Positions 26,259 through 35,296 of a stretch of 64,000 nt of DNA are shown here, piece after piece. Each line of letters begins with the position of its first letter. Within the stretch, counting starts at the first letter, position 1. The notes under the pieces are model-generated. The model ran no database searches, was not told the DNA's origin, and was given only the letters and a program-made list of their open reading frames with translations. The DNA is from Mesorhizobium zhangyense. GTDB lineage: Bacteria; Pseudomonadota; Alphaproteobacteria; Rhizobiales; Rhizobiaceae. Both the position numbers and the translations under genes were made by a program. The stretch is from NCBI RefSeq assembly GCF_011045115.1, contig NZ_JAAKZG010000010.1, positions 62,001 through 126,000 on the forward strand. The letters run 5' to 3'.

Positions 26259-28536
26259 GATCGCATTCCCCTCCCCGCAACATCGTCGGCACGGTTCCAG
26301 CGCCGGCCAACCGCTGACACGCCGCGACGGCGTGCTCAAGGTCACCGGCCGCGCCACCTATGCAGCAGACAACCATCCCGAAGGCATGCTCTACGCCGTG
26401 ACAGCGGTCAGCAGCATCGCACGAGGTCGCGTGACAGCGCTCGACGTCGAGGCCGCCAAGGCACATCCGGGTGTCGTCGAGGTCCTGACGCCGGCCAACC
26501 GGCCGCCTCTATCGCATGATCCTGACGACAAGATCCCGCCCTTCGGGTTTCGCGTCGAGGTACTGCAGGACGACACGGTGCGCTACGTCAACCAGCCGAT
26601 CGCCCTGGTAATCGCCGAAACGCTGGAAGCGGCAACGGAAGGGGCAGCACTGCTCAACCCGCAATACGAAGTCGAGAGCGCCCGCACGGGACTGGAGAAT
26701 GGCGAGCGTTTCGATACGCCCGCGGTCGGCGTCGGCGCGCCGTCACGCACCGCCTATGGCGATATCGATGCAGGTCTTGCGGCGGCTGTCCGGGTGACGG
26801 AGGCAGACTATGTCACGCCGCCGCAGTACCACAACGCGATGGAACCCCACGCCGTCGTCGCCCAATGGGACGGCGACCGGGTGACCCTCGACATGCCCAA
26901 CCAGGCACTCGCGCTCAGCTGCGCGGCCTATGCGGCCTATTTCGGCATCCCGGCCGGTAACGTGCTTATCCGCTCGCCCTTCCTTGGCGGTGGCTTCGGC
27001 TCGAAGGCGATCTTGAACGGCCCGCAGATACTCGCGATCCTTGCTGCGCGCATGCTCGACAGGCCTGTCAAGCTGGCACTGACCCGGGCGCAGATGTACG
27101 GCCCGGTCGGCCATCGCGGCCAGACCTGGCAGAAGTTGCGCCTCGGCACGGACGGCGAAGGCCGCCTCACCGCCCTTCACCACCATGTGCTGGCTGCGAC
27201 CTCAAGCTTCGACGAGTTCATGGAGCCGGCGGCCAACGCCTCGCTGCCGCTCTATGCCAGCCCCGCCATCCTCGCCGAGCACGACGGCTTGCGGCTCGAT
27301 ACCGGCACGCCAGGACCGATGCGCGCACCGGGCGAAGCATCCGGGTCGGCCGTCCTGGAAGTGGCGATGGACGAGGCCGCCATCGCCTGCGGCATGGATC
27401 CGCTCGAATTCAGGCTGGCAAACTACGCCGAGACCGAGCCGGGCACCGGCAAGCCCTTTTCGTCCAAATCCTTGCGCGAGTGTTACGCCGAGGGCGCCAA
27501 ACGCTTCGGCTGGTCGGGCCGGCCGCTCGAGCCGCGCCGGATGCGCGACGAGAATGGTTTCCTCGTCGGCTGGGGCATGGGCACGGCGGTCTTCCACTGC
27601 CCGCATTTCCCGGCCGAGGCGCGCGCCACCTTGCGTGCCGACGGCACCGCGCTGGTGGAAACCGCGGGCGCCGACATGGGACAGGGCGCCTGGACGGCTC
27701 TGGCTCAAATCGCGGCGGAAGCACTCGGCCTCGATCCGGATCAGGTCGAGCTTCATTCCGGCATCTCAAGCCTGCCTGATGGCGGTATTGCCGGCGGTTC
27801 CGGCCACACCGCCAGCGCTGGATTGGCTCTTCACAATGCCGGCGTGGATGCGATCGCCAGGCTTGCGGAACTCGCCACCGCCGATCCGGCATCGCCGCTT
27901 TTCGGCGCCGGTAACATCGGCGTTGAGGCGCGCAGCGGACGGCTTCATCGCCGCGATGACGAAGGGCGCAGCGAAAGCTATTCCGAAATTCTCGCGCGTG
28001 CGGGCCAAGCGGAGGTAGTTGGCACGGCGAAGGCCGCCCGCGACCCGGCGGTTGCCGAGGCCCATGCGCTGTTTTCCCACGGCGCCGTCTTCGCCGAGGT
28101 GAAAGTCGACCCCGATCTCGGACAGGTGCGCGTGACGCGGCTGGTAGGCGCTTTCGCCGCCGGCCGCATCATCAACCCTCGCCTCGTGCGCAGCCAGTAT
28201 TTCGGCGGCATGATCTGGGGCATCTCCTTCGCGCTACAGGAAGAGGCAGTGACCGACCGCAGGACCGGCAGGATCATGAATGCCGACCTTGCCGAGTATC
28301 ATGTGCCGGTCAATGCGGATGTGCCTTCACTCGATGCCATCCTGATCCCGGAGGACGATCCTTACGTCAATCCGCTCGGCGTGAAGGGCGTGGGCGAGAT
28401 CGGCATCACTGGCACCGTGGGCGCGATCGCCAACGCGGTCTGGCATGCGACCGGCGTGCGCGTCCGGCATTTCCCGATCCGGCTCGAGGATCTGCTCGTC
28501 AATCAGCGCGACGTAACGTCCGCATTCGGGAACTGA
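26248..28536 (+). CDS. Aldehyde oxidoreductase molybdenum-cofactor subunit (PaoC-like)
   Basis: This 762-residue catalytic subunit has the molybdopterin-binding regions SPFLGGGFGSKA, MRAPGEASG, ETAGADMGQGAWT and the C-terminal GVKGVGEIGITG, which contains the catalytic glutamate. The family hydroxylates aldehydes to acids, or N-heterocycles, using water. Together with the two upstream subunits it most resembles periplasmic aldehyde oxidoreductase PaoABC, though without an export signal. No cofactor-insertion chaperone (PaoD/XdhC type) lies nearby, so one must be supplied from elsewhere. The natural substrate is unknown; aromatic aldehydes are typical. Confidence 0.92.
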   Translation: MSSEIAFPSPQHRRHGSSAGQPLTRRDGVLKVTGRATYAADNHPEGMLYAVTAVSSIARGRVTALDVEAAKAHPGVVEVLTPANRPPLSHDPDDKIPPFGFRVEVLQDDTVRYVNQPIALVIAETLEAATEGAALLNPQYEVESARTGLENGERFDTPAVGVGAPSRTAYGDIDAGLAAAVRVTEADYVTPPQYHNAMEPHAVVAQWDGDRVTLDMPNQALALSCAAYAAYFGIPAGNVLIRSPFLGGGFGSKAILNGPQILAILAARMLDRPVKLALTRAQMYGPVGHRGQTWQKLRLGTDGEGRLTALHHHVLAATSSFDEFMEPAANASLPLYASPAILAEHDGLRLDTGTPGPMRAPGEASGSAVLEVAMDEAAIACGMDPLEFRLANYAETEPGTGKPFSSKSLRECYAEGAKRFGWSGRPLEPRRMRDENGFLVGWGMGTAVFHCPHFPAEARATLRADGTALVETAGADMGQGAWTALAQIAAEALGLDPDQVELHSGISSLPDGGIAGGSGHTASAGLALHNAGVDAIARLAELATADPASPLFGAGNIGVEARSGRLHRRDDEGRSESYSEILARAGQAEVVGTAKAARDPAVAEAHALFSHGAVFAEVKVDPDLGQVRVTRLVGAFAAGRIINPRLVRSQYFGGMIWGISFALQEEAVTDRRTGRIMNADLAEYHVPVNADVPSLDAILIPEDDPYVNPLGVKGVGEIGITGTVGAIANAVWHATGVRVRHFPIRLEDLLVNQRDVTSAFGN

Positions 28537-28820
28537 GTTCAACCCGTGAAGGGCGGCTTGGGGTCAAGGCTTCTCCTTAGGTCAGGATCAGGAAGGAACC
28601 CCAGGTCCGCTTAGGCGCGCCTTCGGCGACACAGCGCCAACGCCCTTGTCACCTTGCAAGACGGCTCTCCCTTACGGGGTCGGCCTTCCGAAACCGAGAT
28701 GACCTGGACATTCCTGACTTCTCCGAGCCTTCGCCGTCGTGCGGAAAAGGGAAACGTGTTTCGAAGCGGATCAATTGTCCTCAGAAGTGTTCCACTACGC
28801 CCCGGCAGACGCGTCGCTGA
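28537..28820. other. 284-bp region without a supported gene
   Basis: This lies between the stop of the molybdenum subunit and the stop of the GntR gene on the other strand. I found no reading frame with a family match and no convincing tRNA or intron domain. The sequence is stem-rich (GGCGCGCCTTCGGCG-type stretches near 28613) and may contain the terminators of both units. Confidence 0.4.
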
Positions 28821-29504
28821 CTAGCCTTTGCCAAGGGAACGAAGCGCGATATTTGCGGCATTGGTTACATGCACCACGGCAAGCTTGCGTGCGGTGGCGG
28901 GGTCACGGGCCATCAGCGCATCGACGAGCGCGCCAAGCTCCTTGATGCTCTCCTTGATACGGCCCTCAGCCTGAAGGGAGGTCGCGCGCAGCAGCATAAT
29001 CCGGGAGTTCAGGAAGTGCAGGCTCGTGCCGAGCGCACCATTGCCGGAGCCTTCCATGAGGCTTTCGTAAAACGCGTTCTTGGCCTTCAACCGATCAAGC
29101 GTGTTGTCGCTCTTGGACGCAACCTTGAGGGCTTCGAATGCCGATTTGAGTTTTGCCCGGGCTGCATCAGACGCAGCTTCCGCAAACAGCTCGCTCGCCA
29201 GCCCCTCAAGCTCGGCGCGGACTCGGTAGATATCCTCGGCTTCCTTTATCGTCAGGCTGGCGACGATCGGGCCGCGATGCGGCACGACGTCGATAAGCCC
29301 TTCCGACTCCAGCTGACGCAAGGCTTCGCGCACCAGAGTGCGGCTCACGCCGGTTATCTCGCACAAGAGCCGCTCGGGCAGGCGCTCGCCAGGCTTGAAA
29401 TGGCCGATGGCAATGGCATTGCGGATACTGTCGGTTACACCGTGGCGTAGCGGTGCAGCAATGCGTTCAACCTTTAGATTGAGAGGAGTGTCGATGTCTG
29501 TCAC
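28821..29504 (-). CDS. GntR-family regulator (FadR/FCD type)
   Basis: This 227-residue protein has an N-terminal GntR winged helix (LRHGVTDSIRNAIAIGHFKP, ERLLCEITGVSRTLVREALR, LESEGLIDVVPHRG) and an all-helical FCD domain. It probably controls the TRAP transporter and catabolic genes that follow. The two divergent promoters in that region share a TCAACATAYGATA element (30753 and 37793), a good candidate for its site. Its own upstream DNA has a different palindrome (29519-29539). Confidence 0.9.
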   Translation of the reverse strand: MTDIDTPLNLKVERIAAPLRHGVTDSIRNAIAIGHFKPGERLPERLLCEITGVSRTLVREALRQLESEGLIDVVPHRGPIVASLTIKEAEDIYRVRAELEGLASELFAEAASDAARAKLKSAFEALKVASKSDNTLDRLKAKNAFYESLMEGSGNGALGTSLHFLNSRIMLLRATSLQAEGRIKESIKELGALVDALMARDPATARKLAVVHVTNAANIALRSLGKG

Positions 29505-29518
29505 CCGGATTGTCCGAT

Positions 29519-29539
29519 TGTGATACTGGATGAATCACA
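29519..29539. promoter_or_regulatory. Inverted repeat upstream of GntR gene
   Basis: TGTGAT-N9-ATCACA is a perfect 6-bp-arm inverted repeat 15 bp before the GntR start. It may be an autoregulatory site, but it does not match the shared element at 30753 and 37793. The arms also resemble CRP/FNR-type half-sites. Confidence 0.35.
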
Positions 29540-29572
29540 CTCTAGCGAAGGCTTGGGTACAACAAAAGACAA

Positions 29573-29604
29573 GAAATCCGCGCCTGGCAACAGGTGCGGA
29601 TTTC
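29573..29604 (-). terminator. Intrinsic terminator of dctP
   Basis: A 14-bp stem (GAAATCCGCGCCTG at 29573-29586 and CAGGTGCGGATTTC at 29591-29604, one wobble pair) encloses a GCAA loop, 21 bp after the dctP stop. On the minus strand it is followed by a T-rich tail (TTGTCTTTTGTTGT). This separates dctP from the GntR gene. Confidence 0.75.
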
Positions 29605-29625
29605 GATTCACCCTGAAGACGCAGA

Positions 29626-30657
29626 TTATTCCTTGCCAAGCGCCTTTTTGATTTGCGCGACATAGGCCTCACCGTCGAAGCCAAGCTCTTTCGACCGGGT
29701 ATACCACGATGCATAGACAGGGTCAGAGTATTGTGGCGCGCTGGCAGCGGCCTTCAGTTCATCCGATGCAACCCAGTATTCCGAGCCGAGCGACTTCACC
29801 TTTTCGACCGCGCGATCGAAATAGGTCTGGTAGGTCGAGAAAGCCTCGTCCTGCATCTCCAGCAGCGCCGTCTGGATCTTCTCCTTCAGGTCGTCCGGCA
29901 GTTCTGCCCAGGTATCGGCATTCATCAGGATGACCCAACCGGTGACCGGCGACATCGCCCAATCCTGAACGTGCGGCGCGACACGCGGGAGCTCGAATGC
30001 CGAGCCGACGCAGATGGACGTAAAGACACCATCGATAACACCACGCTCCAGTGCAGGCGTCACTTCCGACGTCGGCATCGGCACCGGCAACGCACCAAGC
30101 GCGCTCATAAGTTCAGCGGTCTGGGGGTTGTGGATGCGGATGCGCTTACCCTTGAAATCCTCGACTGTGCGGATTGGTGTCTTTGAGAAAAGCGCGGTCG
30201 GGCACCAGGCGCCATCGGCAAGCATCACTGCATTCCATTTGTCGGCCCAGATGTTCTTGACGTCTTCGCGCCAGAACGCCTCGCGCACCTTGGTATATTC
30301 GTCGATATTGTTGATCAGGCCCGGCAGATTGAAGATGCCCATGCGCGGATCTTCGGCGGAAATATACGTGTGCAAGGCGGCCGACATCGGCAGGCGACCA
30401 TCACGCACTGCACCGGCAACCTGATTCGCGGCAACCAGCGAGTCGCTGACGGTGATCTGAACGCGGCCGTCGGTGGCCTTGGCAATGCGCTCCGGCAACC
30501 CTTGAGTCATTGCCGTATAGACATCGCCCGGCGAGGTGATGACGCCCATCGTAAAATCGTATTCGGGGCGGCTCTGCGCGGAGGCAGAAAATGCCGCGCC
30601 GAGAACCAGGGCGGCAACGGCAGCGCTGCCGACAAACCGCGAAATTGCAGTAATCAT
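29626..30657 (-). CDS. TRAP transporter solute-binding protein (DctP family)
   Basis: This 343-residue periplasmic protein has a signal peptide (about residues 1-27, ending SASAQ) and the DctP fold. The conserved arginine region is GKRIRIHNPQTAELMSALGA, with VPMPTSEVTPALERGVIDGV after it. DctP proteins bind organic acids through that arginine. It is divergent from the fused membrane subunit, with a candidate GntR site between them. The ligand cannot be deduced, but neighbouring dehydrogenases suggest a hydroxy- or oxo-acid. Confidence 0.93.
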   Translation of the reverse strand: MITAISRFVGSAAVAALVLGAAFSASAQSRPEYDFTMGVITSPGDVYTAMTQGLPERIAKATDGRVQITVSDSLVAANQVAGAVRDGRLPMSAALHTYISAEDPRMGIFNLPGLINNIDEYTKVREAFWREDVKNIWADKWNAVMLADGAWCPTALFSKTPIRTVEDFKGKRIRIHNPQTAELMSALGALPVPMPTSEVTPALERGVIDGVFTSICVGSAFELPRVAPHVQDWAMSPVTGWVILMNADTWAELPDDLKEKIQTALLEMQDEAFSTYQTYFDRAVEKVKSLGSEYWVASDELKAAASAPQYSDPVYASWYTRSKELGFDGEAYVAQIKKALGKE

Positions 30658-30750
30658 GAAGTTCCTCCACGTACAGATTGTCTTCGCGGTCGCGTGACAG
30701 TCATGTCACTACCCAAGCCGCATCCCTCCACGTACCTCCCCGGTTCGTGG

Positions 30751-30765
30751 TATCAACATACGATA
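30751..30765. promoter_or_regulatory. Candidate GntR operator in dctP/dctQM promoter
   Basis: TATCAACATACGATA has inverted TATC/GATA ends and lies between the divergent dctP and dctQM genes. Its 13-bp part TCAACATACGATA recurs with one change (TCAACATATGATA) at 37793-37805, in the only other divergent promoter of this gene set. The GntR protein encoded at 28821 is the obvious candidate to bind both. Confidence 0.55.
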
Positions 30766-30857
30766 ATACATTCTGTTGCCTGTCAAGCCTGCCTCGTGCT
30801 AACGGAGCCGACAAGAAGACCGCCGAACATATCGCGGGACGGGTCGTAGGAGGAAAA

Positions 30858-32945
30858 ATGGCTGACGTTCTCGACGGGCATCTGAGCGAAACTGCGCCTA
30901 GCATGGCAACCAACAAGCCCAAGGACACGGGCCTTGCCGGCGGCTGGTTCATAGATGGAATAGACACGATCACCAAGGGTGCGGGCCTTCTCGCCTCGAT
31001 CACCCTGTTTTTCATGACATGCATCGTCGTCTACGAGGTCGTGATGCGGTCGGGCTTCAACATGCCCACTACCTGGGTGTCGGAAATCAGTGTTTACGCA
31101 TTCGTCGCCCTGGTTTTTCTCGGCCTGGCAGTCGGCCAGCGCGAAGGCGCCCATATCCAGGTAGAGGTGCTGATCGACAACGTCTCACCCCCGCGCCGCC
31201 AGCAGCTGGAACTGATCGGAACCTGGCTCGGCCTGCTGTTTGCAGCGGTGACCGGCTGGGAGATGTACTGCTTCACCGTATCCGAATACATCAATGGCAC
31301 GCGCGACTGGGGGCTGCTTGCAACCCCGCAGTGGATACCGGAAATACCCGTCATCATTGGATACGTTCTGTTCTGCACCGCGCTGCTGCGCGACATCTGC
31401 AAGAAATCCGCACCGGAAAGCCGCGTGCTGCAAGCTGCGCTGCCACTGATCCTGCTGACGATTCTCGTTGCTCTGGCCTATATCGGCCGCACCGACATCC
31501 GCGTCGCGGGCACTCGGATGGATTGGGCAACGCTGGTCATCATGGGCGGCCTTATGCTTGGCGCCTTCGTGTGGAGCGGCTGGCGCGTCGGCCTCGCCGT
31601 TCTGCTGATCGTGGGCATCATCGGTGGCCTGTTCTATCTGTCGCTCAGCATGTCGCTGCTGGTGACCGGCCTCATCCTTGTGGGCGCGATGATGTTCCTG
31701 CTGTTCATCGGCGTGCCGGTCGGGGTTACGATGGGGCTCATCGGTCTTCTTGGGCTGCTTTTCATGATCAGACAGCCGCAACTGCCGATGTTGTCGGATC
31801 GTTCGTGGACGTCGATCAACTCCTTCACGCTGACTGCCGTGCCGACCTTCGTGCTGATGGGCTCGCTGCTGGTGCACAGCGGCGTAACGGTCAAGCTTTT
31901 CGACATGCTCGTCGTCTGGTTCGGCCGCACGCGCGGCGGGCTCGGGCATGCTACCGTCGGCGCTTCGGCGGTATTTGCCGCCGTATCGGGATCGAGCCTT
32001 GCAACGGCGGCCACGCTGGGCCGCGTCGCGGCGCCCGAGATGACGGCGCGCGGCTACTCGAACCGCCTTACCTACGGTCTCGTCGCTGCCGGCGCCACGC
32101 TCGGCATCCTGATACCGCCCAGCATCGCCATGATCATCTATGGCAACACGGTCGGTGTTCCCATCACCGTGCTGTTCGTGGCCGGCATCGTTCCTGGCCT
32201 GTTGCTCGCGGCACTTTTCGCAGTGACCGTCCTTGTCTGGTCCTATATCAGCCCTAGCTCGGTTCCGGTGGGCGAGCGCTATCCGTTTTCGGCAAAGCTC
32301 AAGTCGCTGGTCGGGGTGCTCCCGTTCCTTGCCCTGATCACGGCTGTGCTGGGCTCGCTCTATTTCGGCATTGCCACGCCAACGGAAGCCGGCGCCGTCG
32401 GCGCTATCGCCGCGCTGGTGCTGTGCATCCAGCAGGGCAAGATGAACCTGCAGCAGCTCTACAAGGTGCTGTACGATACAGTCACGGTGACCTCCTTCAT
32501 CATGCTGATCGTGATCGGCGCATCGATCTTCGGCTGGGTCTTCGACTTCCTGCGTCTGCCGCGTGAGATGGTATCGGTGGTAACCGGCTGGAATCTGGCG
32601 CCCTGGATGGTCGTGGTGATGATCGCGATCTTCTACCTGATCCTGGGCATGTTCATCGAATCCATATCGATGATGCTGATGACGCTGTCAGTCACCTTCC
32701 CGATCATCGTGGCGCTGGGGCTTGATCCCATCTGGTTCGGCATCGTGCTGGTGATCCTGGTCGAGATCGGCCTGGTGACGCCGCCCGTGGGCATCGTTCT
32801 GTTCATCCTGCGTGGCATGAGCGGAGTGCCGTTGCGCGATATCGTCATTGGCGTCACACCCTTCATCCTCCTGATGCTGGCCTTCATCGCCCTGCTCTAC
32901 GTCTTCCCTGAAATCGTACTGTGGCTGCCAAGCCGAATAAGCTGA
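30858..32945 (+). CDS. Fused TRAP transporter membrane protein (DctQ-DctM)
   Basis: This 695-residue inner-membrane protein joins both TRAP membrane subunits. The first part (about 1-190) is the four-helix DctQ unit (VVYEVVMRSGFNMPTTWVSE). After extra hydrophobic segments, the DctM unit begins near FIGVPVGVTMGLIGLLGLLF and runs to the C-terminus (GLVTPPVGIVLFILRGMSG). It drives sodium-coupled uptake of the ligand delivered by DctP. AGGAGG lies four bases before the ATG at 30858; the open frame extends 60 codons upstream without support. It heads an operon with two catabolic genes. Confidence 0.93.
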   Translation: MADVLDGHLSETAPSMATNKPKDTGLAGGWFIDGIDTITKGAGLLASITLFFMTCIVVYEVVMRSGFNMPTTWVSEISVYAFVALVFLGLAVGQREGAHIQVEVLIDNVSPPRRQQLELIGTWLGLLFAAVTGWEMYCFTVSEYINGTRDWGLLATPQWIPEIPVIIGYVLFCTALLRDICKKSAPESRVLQAALPLILLTILVALAYIGRTDIRVAGTRMDWATLVIMGGLMLGAFVWSGWRVGLAVLLIVGIIGGLFYLSLSMSLLVTGLILVGAMMFLLFIGVPVGVTMGLIGLLGLLFMIRQPQLPMLSDRSWTSINSFTLTAVPTFVLMGSLLVHSGVTVKLFDMLVVWFGRTRGGLGHATVGASAVFAAVSGSSLATAATLGRVAAPEMTARGYSNRLTYGLVAAGATLGILIPPSIAMIIYGNTVGVPITVLFVAGIVPGLLLAALFAVTVLVWSYISPSSVPVGERYPFSAKLKSLVGVLPFLALITAVLGSLYFGIATPTEAGAVGAIAALVLCIQQGKMNLQQLYKVLYDTVTVTSFIMLIVIGASIFGWVFDFLRLPREMVSVVTGWNLAPWMVVVMIAIFYLILGMFIESISMMLMTLSVTFPIIVALGLDPIWFGIVLVILVEIGLVTPPVGIVLFILRGMSGVPLRDIVIGVTPFILLMLAFIALLYVFPEIVLWLPSRIS

Positions 32946-33003
32946 TGGGGCAACCATGGACCGCCACCCTGCGCGCCAAATCTTTCAATACCGGAGATAG
33001 AAA

Positions 33004-33912
33004 ATGACGAAAAAACTCGGTTTCATCGGCATTGGCCGCATGGGAGCGCCGATGGCTCGCAGATTGATCGCGGCGGGCTATTCGGTAACGGTCTTCGATC
33101 CAAGCGCTGATGCCATCGCCGAACTCGTCAAGGCGGGTGCGCAGGCGGCGTCCAACCCGGCCGAGGTAAGTGCTGCTGCGGAAATCGTTCTCCTTTCGCT
33201 GCCGACGCCGGAGATCGTGAAGGACGCGGCGCTGGGCGCCAACGGCTTGACGACCTCTGCCGGGCTTCGCATCGTGATCGACTTGTCCACCACCGGCCCG
33301 CGCGGAGCCAAGGTCCTGGCGGAAGGATTGGCAGCACACGGCGTAGGCGCGGTGGATTGCCCGGTCAGCGGCGGTGTGGCGGGTGCGGCAAGCGGCAAGC
33401 TTTCGCTGATGGCTGCCTGTGCACCGGAGCTGTTTGCCGAGGTCGAGCCGATCCTGCTGAACTTCGGCAAGATCACCCATGTCGGTAATGAACCCGGGCA
33501 GGCACAGCTGATCAAGGTCATCAACAACCTGATGTCGGTGACGGCACTTGCCATCGCGTCTGAAGGACTGGTGCTGGCGCAGAAGGCCGGCATCGATCCG
33601 GCAATGCTGATGCAGGTGGTGAACACCGGCAGCGGCCGCAGCAATGCAAGCGAGGATAAGATCCCGAAATACGTGCTGACCCGTTCGTTCGATTTCGGCT
33701 TCGCGCTCGGTCTTTCCGCCAAGGATGTACGCCTGTGTCTCGATGAGGCCGAAGCGCTCGGCGTTCCGATGATCGTCGGCAGCGCGGCGCGCCAGCTTCT
33801 GACAGTCGCGAAAGGCCAGCTTGGCGCTGACGGCGATCTGACGGCACTCATCAAGCCAATCGAGGGCTGGGCAGGCGTGGAAGTCGGCGACGGCTTCGGC
33901 AGCAAGGCATGA
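33004..33912 (+). CDS. 3-hydroxyisobutyrate dehydrogenase-family reductase
   Basis: This 302-residue beta-hydroxyacid dehydrogenase has the NAD motif GIGRMG (9-14), substrate motif DCPVSGG (118-124) and catalytic lysine K171 (LIKVINNLM). The family interconverts beta-hydroxyacids and semialdehydes (3-hydroxyisobutyrate, tartronate, glycerate). It follows dctQM and overlaps the MmgE/PrpD gene by ATGA, so it likely oxidises the imported acid. Confidence 0.9.
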   Translation: MTKKLGFIGIGRMGAPMARRLIAAGYSVTVFDPSADAIAELVKAGAQAASNPAEVSAAAEIVLLSLPTPEIVKDAALGANGLTTSAGLRIVIDLSTTGPRGAKVLAEGLAAHGVGAVDCPVSGGVAGAASGKLSLMAACAPELFAEVEPILLNFGKITHVGNEPGQAQLIKVINNLMSVTALAIASEGLVLAQKAGIDPAMLMQVVNTGSGRSNASEDKIPKYVLTRSFDFGFALGLSAKDVRLCLDEAEALGVPMIVGSAARQLLTVAKGQLGADGDLTALIKPIEGWAGVEVGDGFGSKA

Positions 33913-35261
33913 CCGCCTCAGCCACTCGCGAGCAAGGCGTTTCAGCGCGGTTGGCGGCCTTTGCCGCCAGACGTGCGCCTGTCCCGCGGCGTGTCCGTGA
34001 CGAGGCGATACGCTCGATCATGAATGGCTTCGCGACTGGCCTTGCCGGCTGTCGCGATGCCGCGACCACCCATGCCAGGACAGTGATGGGCCGCTTTTCG
34101 AGTGGCGCAGATGCGTCTGTCATCGGCCATGCCGACCGTTACGACATTCTGACCGCGGCATTCCTGAACGCGATCAGCATCAATGTCTTTGACTTTGACG
34201 ATACGCATCCGGGAACCATCCTGCATCCGACGGCCCCGGTGTTGCCGGTGCTTTTGGCGCTGGCAGAAAAAATGCCCGTCTCGGGCCGTGATTTTCTCGA
34301 CGCATTCGCCGTCGGTGTCGAGGTCGAGTGCCGCATAGCCAATGCGGTCTCTCCCGGTCACTACCGCCGGGGCTGGCATATCACCGCCAGCTGCGGCGTA
34401 TTCGGCGCCACAGCGGCGGCCGGGCGTATTCTCGGGCTTGATGCGGACAAGATGCTTCACGCGCTGGGAATTGCATCTGCGCAGGCTTCGGGCCTTGTCG
34501 AAACGCTCGGTTCCATGGCCAAAAGCGTCGGCGTCGGCAATGCCGCACGTAATGGCATCGTCGCCGCCCTGCTGGCGCAGGATGGTATGCGGGGCCCGGA
34601 GTTGCCGCTGGAAGGTCCACGTGGCTTTCTGCGGGTAACCTGTGACGATCCCAAATTCTCCTGCCTGACGGACGGCCTCGGAGAGAGCTGGGAGCTGCTG
34701 CGCAACACCTACAAGCCCTATCCCTGCGGCGTGGTCCTCAATCCGGTCATCGAGGCAGCGCTTGGCCTTGCCTCGGCATCCGGCTTCGACCCTTCGCTGG
34801 TCGAGACGGGGACGGTTCGTGGTCACGCGCTCTTGGCCGAACGCGCCGACCGCCCAATAATCCGCGAAGGTCGCGAGGCGCAGGTCAGTGCCCAGCACGC
34901 GATTGCCGTTTGCCTCCTGCACGGCAAGGCCGGCTTGCCAGAGTTCAGCGATGCAGCAGTAGCGGATGCTGCGAACGCCGCATTCCGCAAAAAGGTTCAG
35001 GTGGTCATCGATCCTGAAATGCCGGTCGGAGCAGCGCAGGTGGAACTGCACATGGCAAGCGGCGAGACTTTGCTTTCGCGCATAGACAAGGCGCGCGGCG
35101 ACAGCGAACGACCTCTCACCAATGCGGAGATCGAAGCCAAGCTGCGTGATCTGGTGGCGTTCGGGGCACCCGGCGTCAAGCCGGACCCATTGATCGCGGC
35201 CATACTCTCCATCGATCTGACGGACGATATGTCCGGGCTTGCGCGACTAGCCACGCCTTGA
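33909..35261 (+). CDS. MmgE/PrpD-family protein
   Basis: This 450-residue protein has the MmgE/PrpD helical fold: FDFDDTHPGTILHPTAPVLP, HALGIASAQASGLVETLGSM, and the YKPYPCGVVLNPVIEA segment. Known members are 2-methylcitrate dehydratase (PrpD) and cis-aconitate decarboxylase, so dehydration or decarboxylation of a hydroxy-polycarboxylate is expected. It is the last gene of the TRAP operon, ending at a strong terminator. No other 2-methylcitrate-cycle genes are present, so a role as PrpD is not supported. Confidence 0.88.
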   Translation: MTASATREQGVSARLAAFAARRAPVPRRVRDEAIRSIMNGFATGLAGCRDAATTHARTVMGRFSSGADASVIGHADRYDILTAAFLNAISINVFDFDDTHPGTILHPTAPVLPVLLALAEKMPVSGRDFLDAFAVGVEVECRIANAVSPGHYRRGWHITASCGVFGATAAAGRILGLDADKMLHALGIASAQASGLVETLGSMAKSVGVGNAARNGIVAALLAQDGMRGPELPLEGPRGFLRVTCDDPKFSCLTDGLGESWELLRNTYKPYPCGVVLNPVIEAALGLASASGFDPSLVETGTVRGHALLAERADRPIIREGREAQVSAQHAIAVCLLHGKAGLPEFSDAAVADAANAAFRKKVQVVIDPEMPVGAAQVELHMASGETLLSRIDKARGDSERPLTNAEIEAKLRDLVAFGAPGVKPDPLIAAILSIDLTDDMSGLARLATP

Positions 35262-35266
35262 AAAAG

Positions 35267-35293
35267 GAACAGGCCCCGAGATGGGGCCTGTTC
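35267..35293. terminator. Bidirectional intrinsic terminator
   Basis: GAACAGGCCCC (35267-35277) and GGGGCCTGTTC (35283-35293) form an 11-bp perfect stem with a 5-nt loop between two convergent operons. An A-run precedes it (35261-35265), giving the U-tract for minus-strand transcripts, and a T-rich tail follows for the plus strand. Confidence 0.85.
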
Positions 35294-35296
35294 GCT

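Noticed and set aside
28537..28820. Possible group II intron or tRNA in the gap after the molybdenum subunit
   Set aside because: No domain V-like hairpin, intron boundary sequence or tRNA T-loop/acceptor pattern could be found by eye.
31019..32257. 412-codon plus-strand frame inside dctQM
   Set aside because: It is a shifted reading of the membrane transporter with low-complexity Arg/His content; the transporter frame has clear DctQ and DctM motifs.
33909..35261. 2-methylcitrate dehydratase (prpD) assignment
   Set aside because: No prpB, prpC or other propionate genes are nearby; only the family label MmgE/PrpD is supported.
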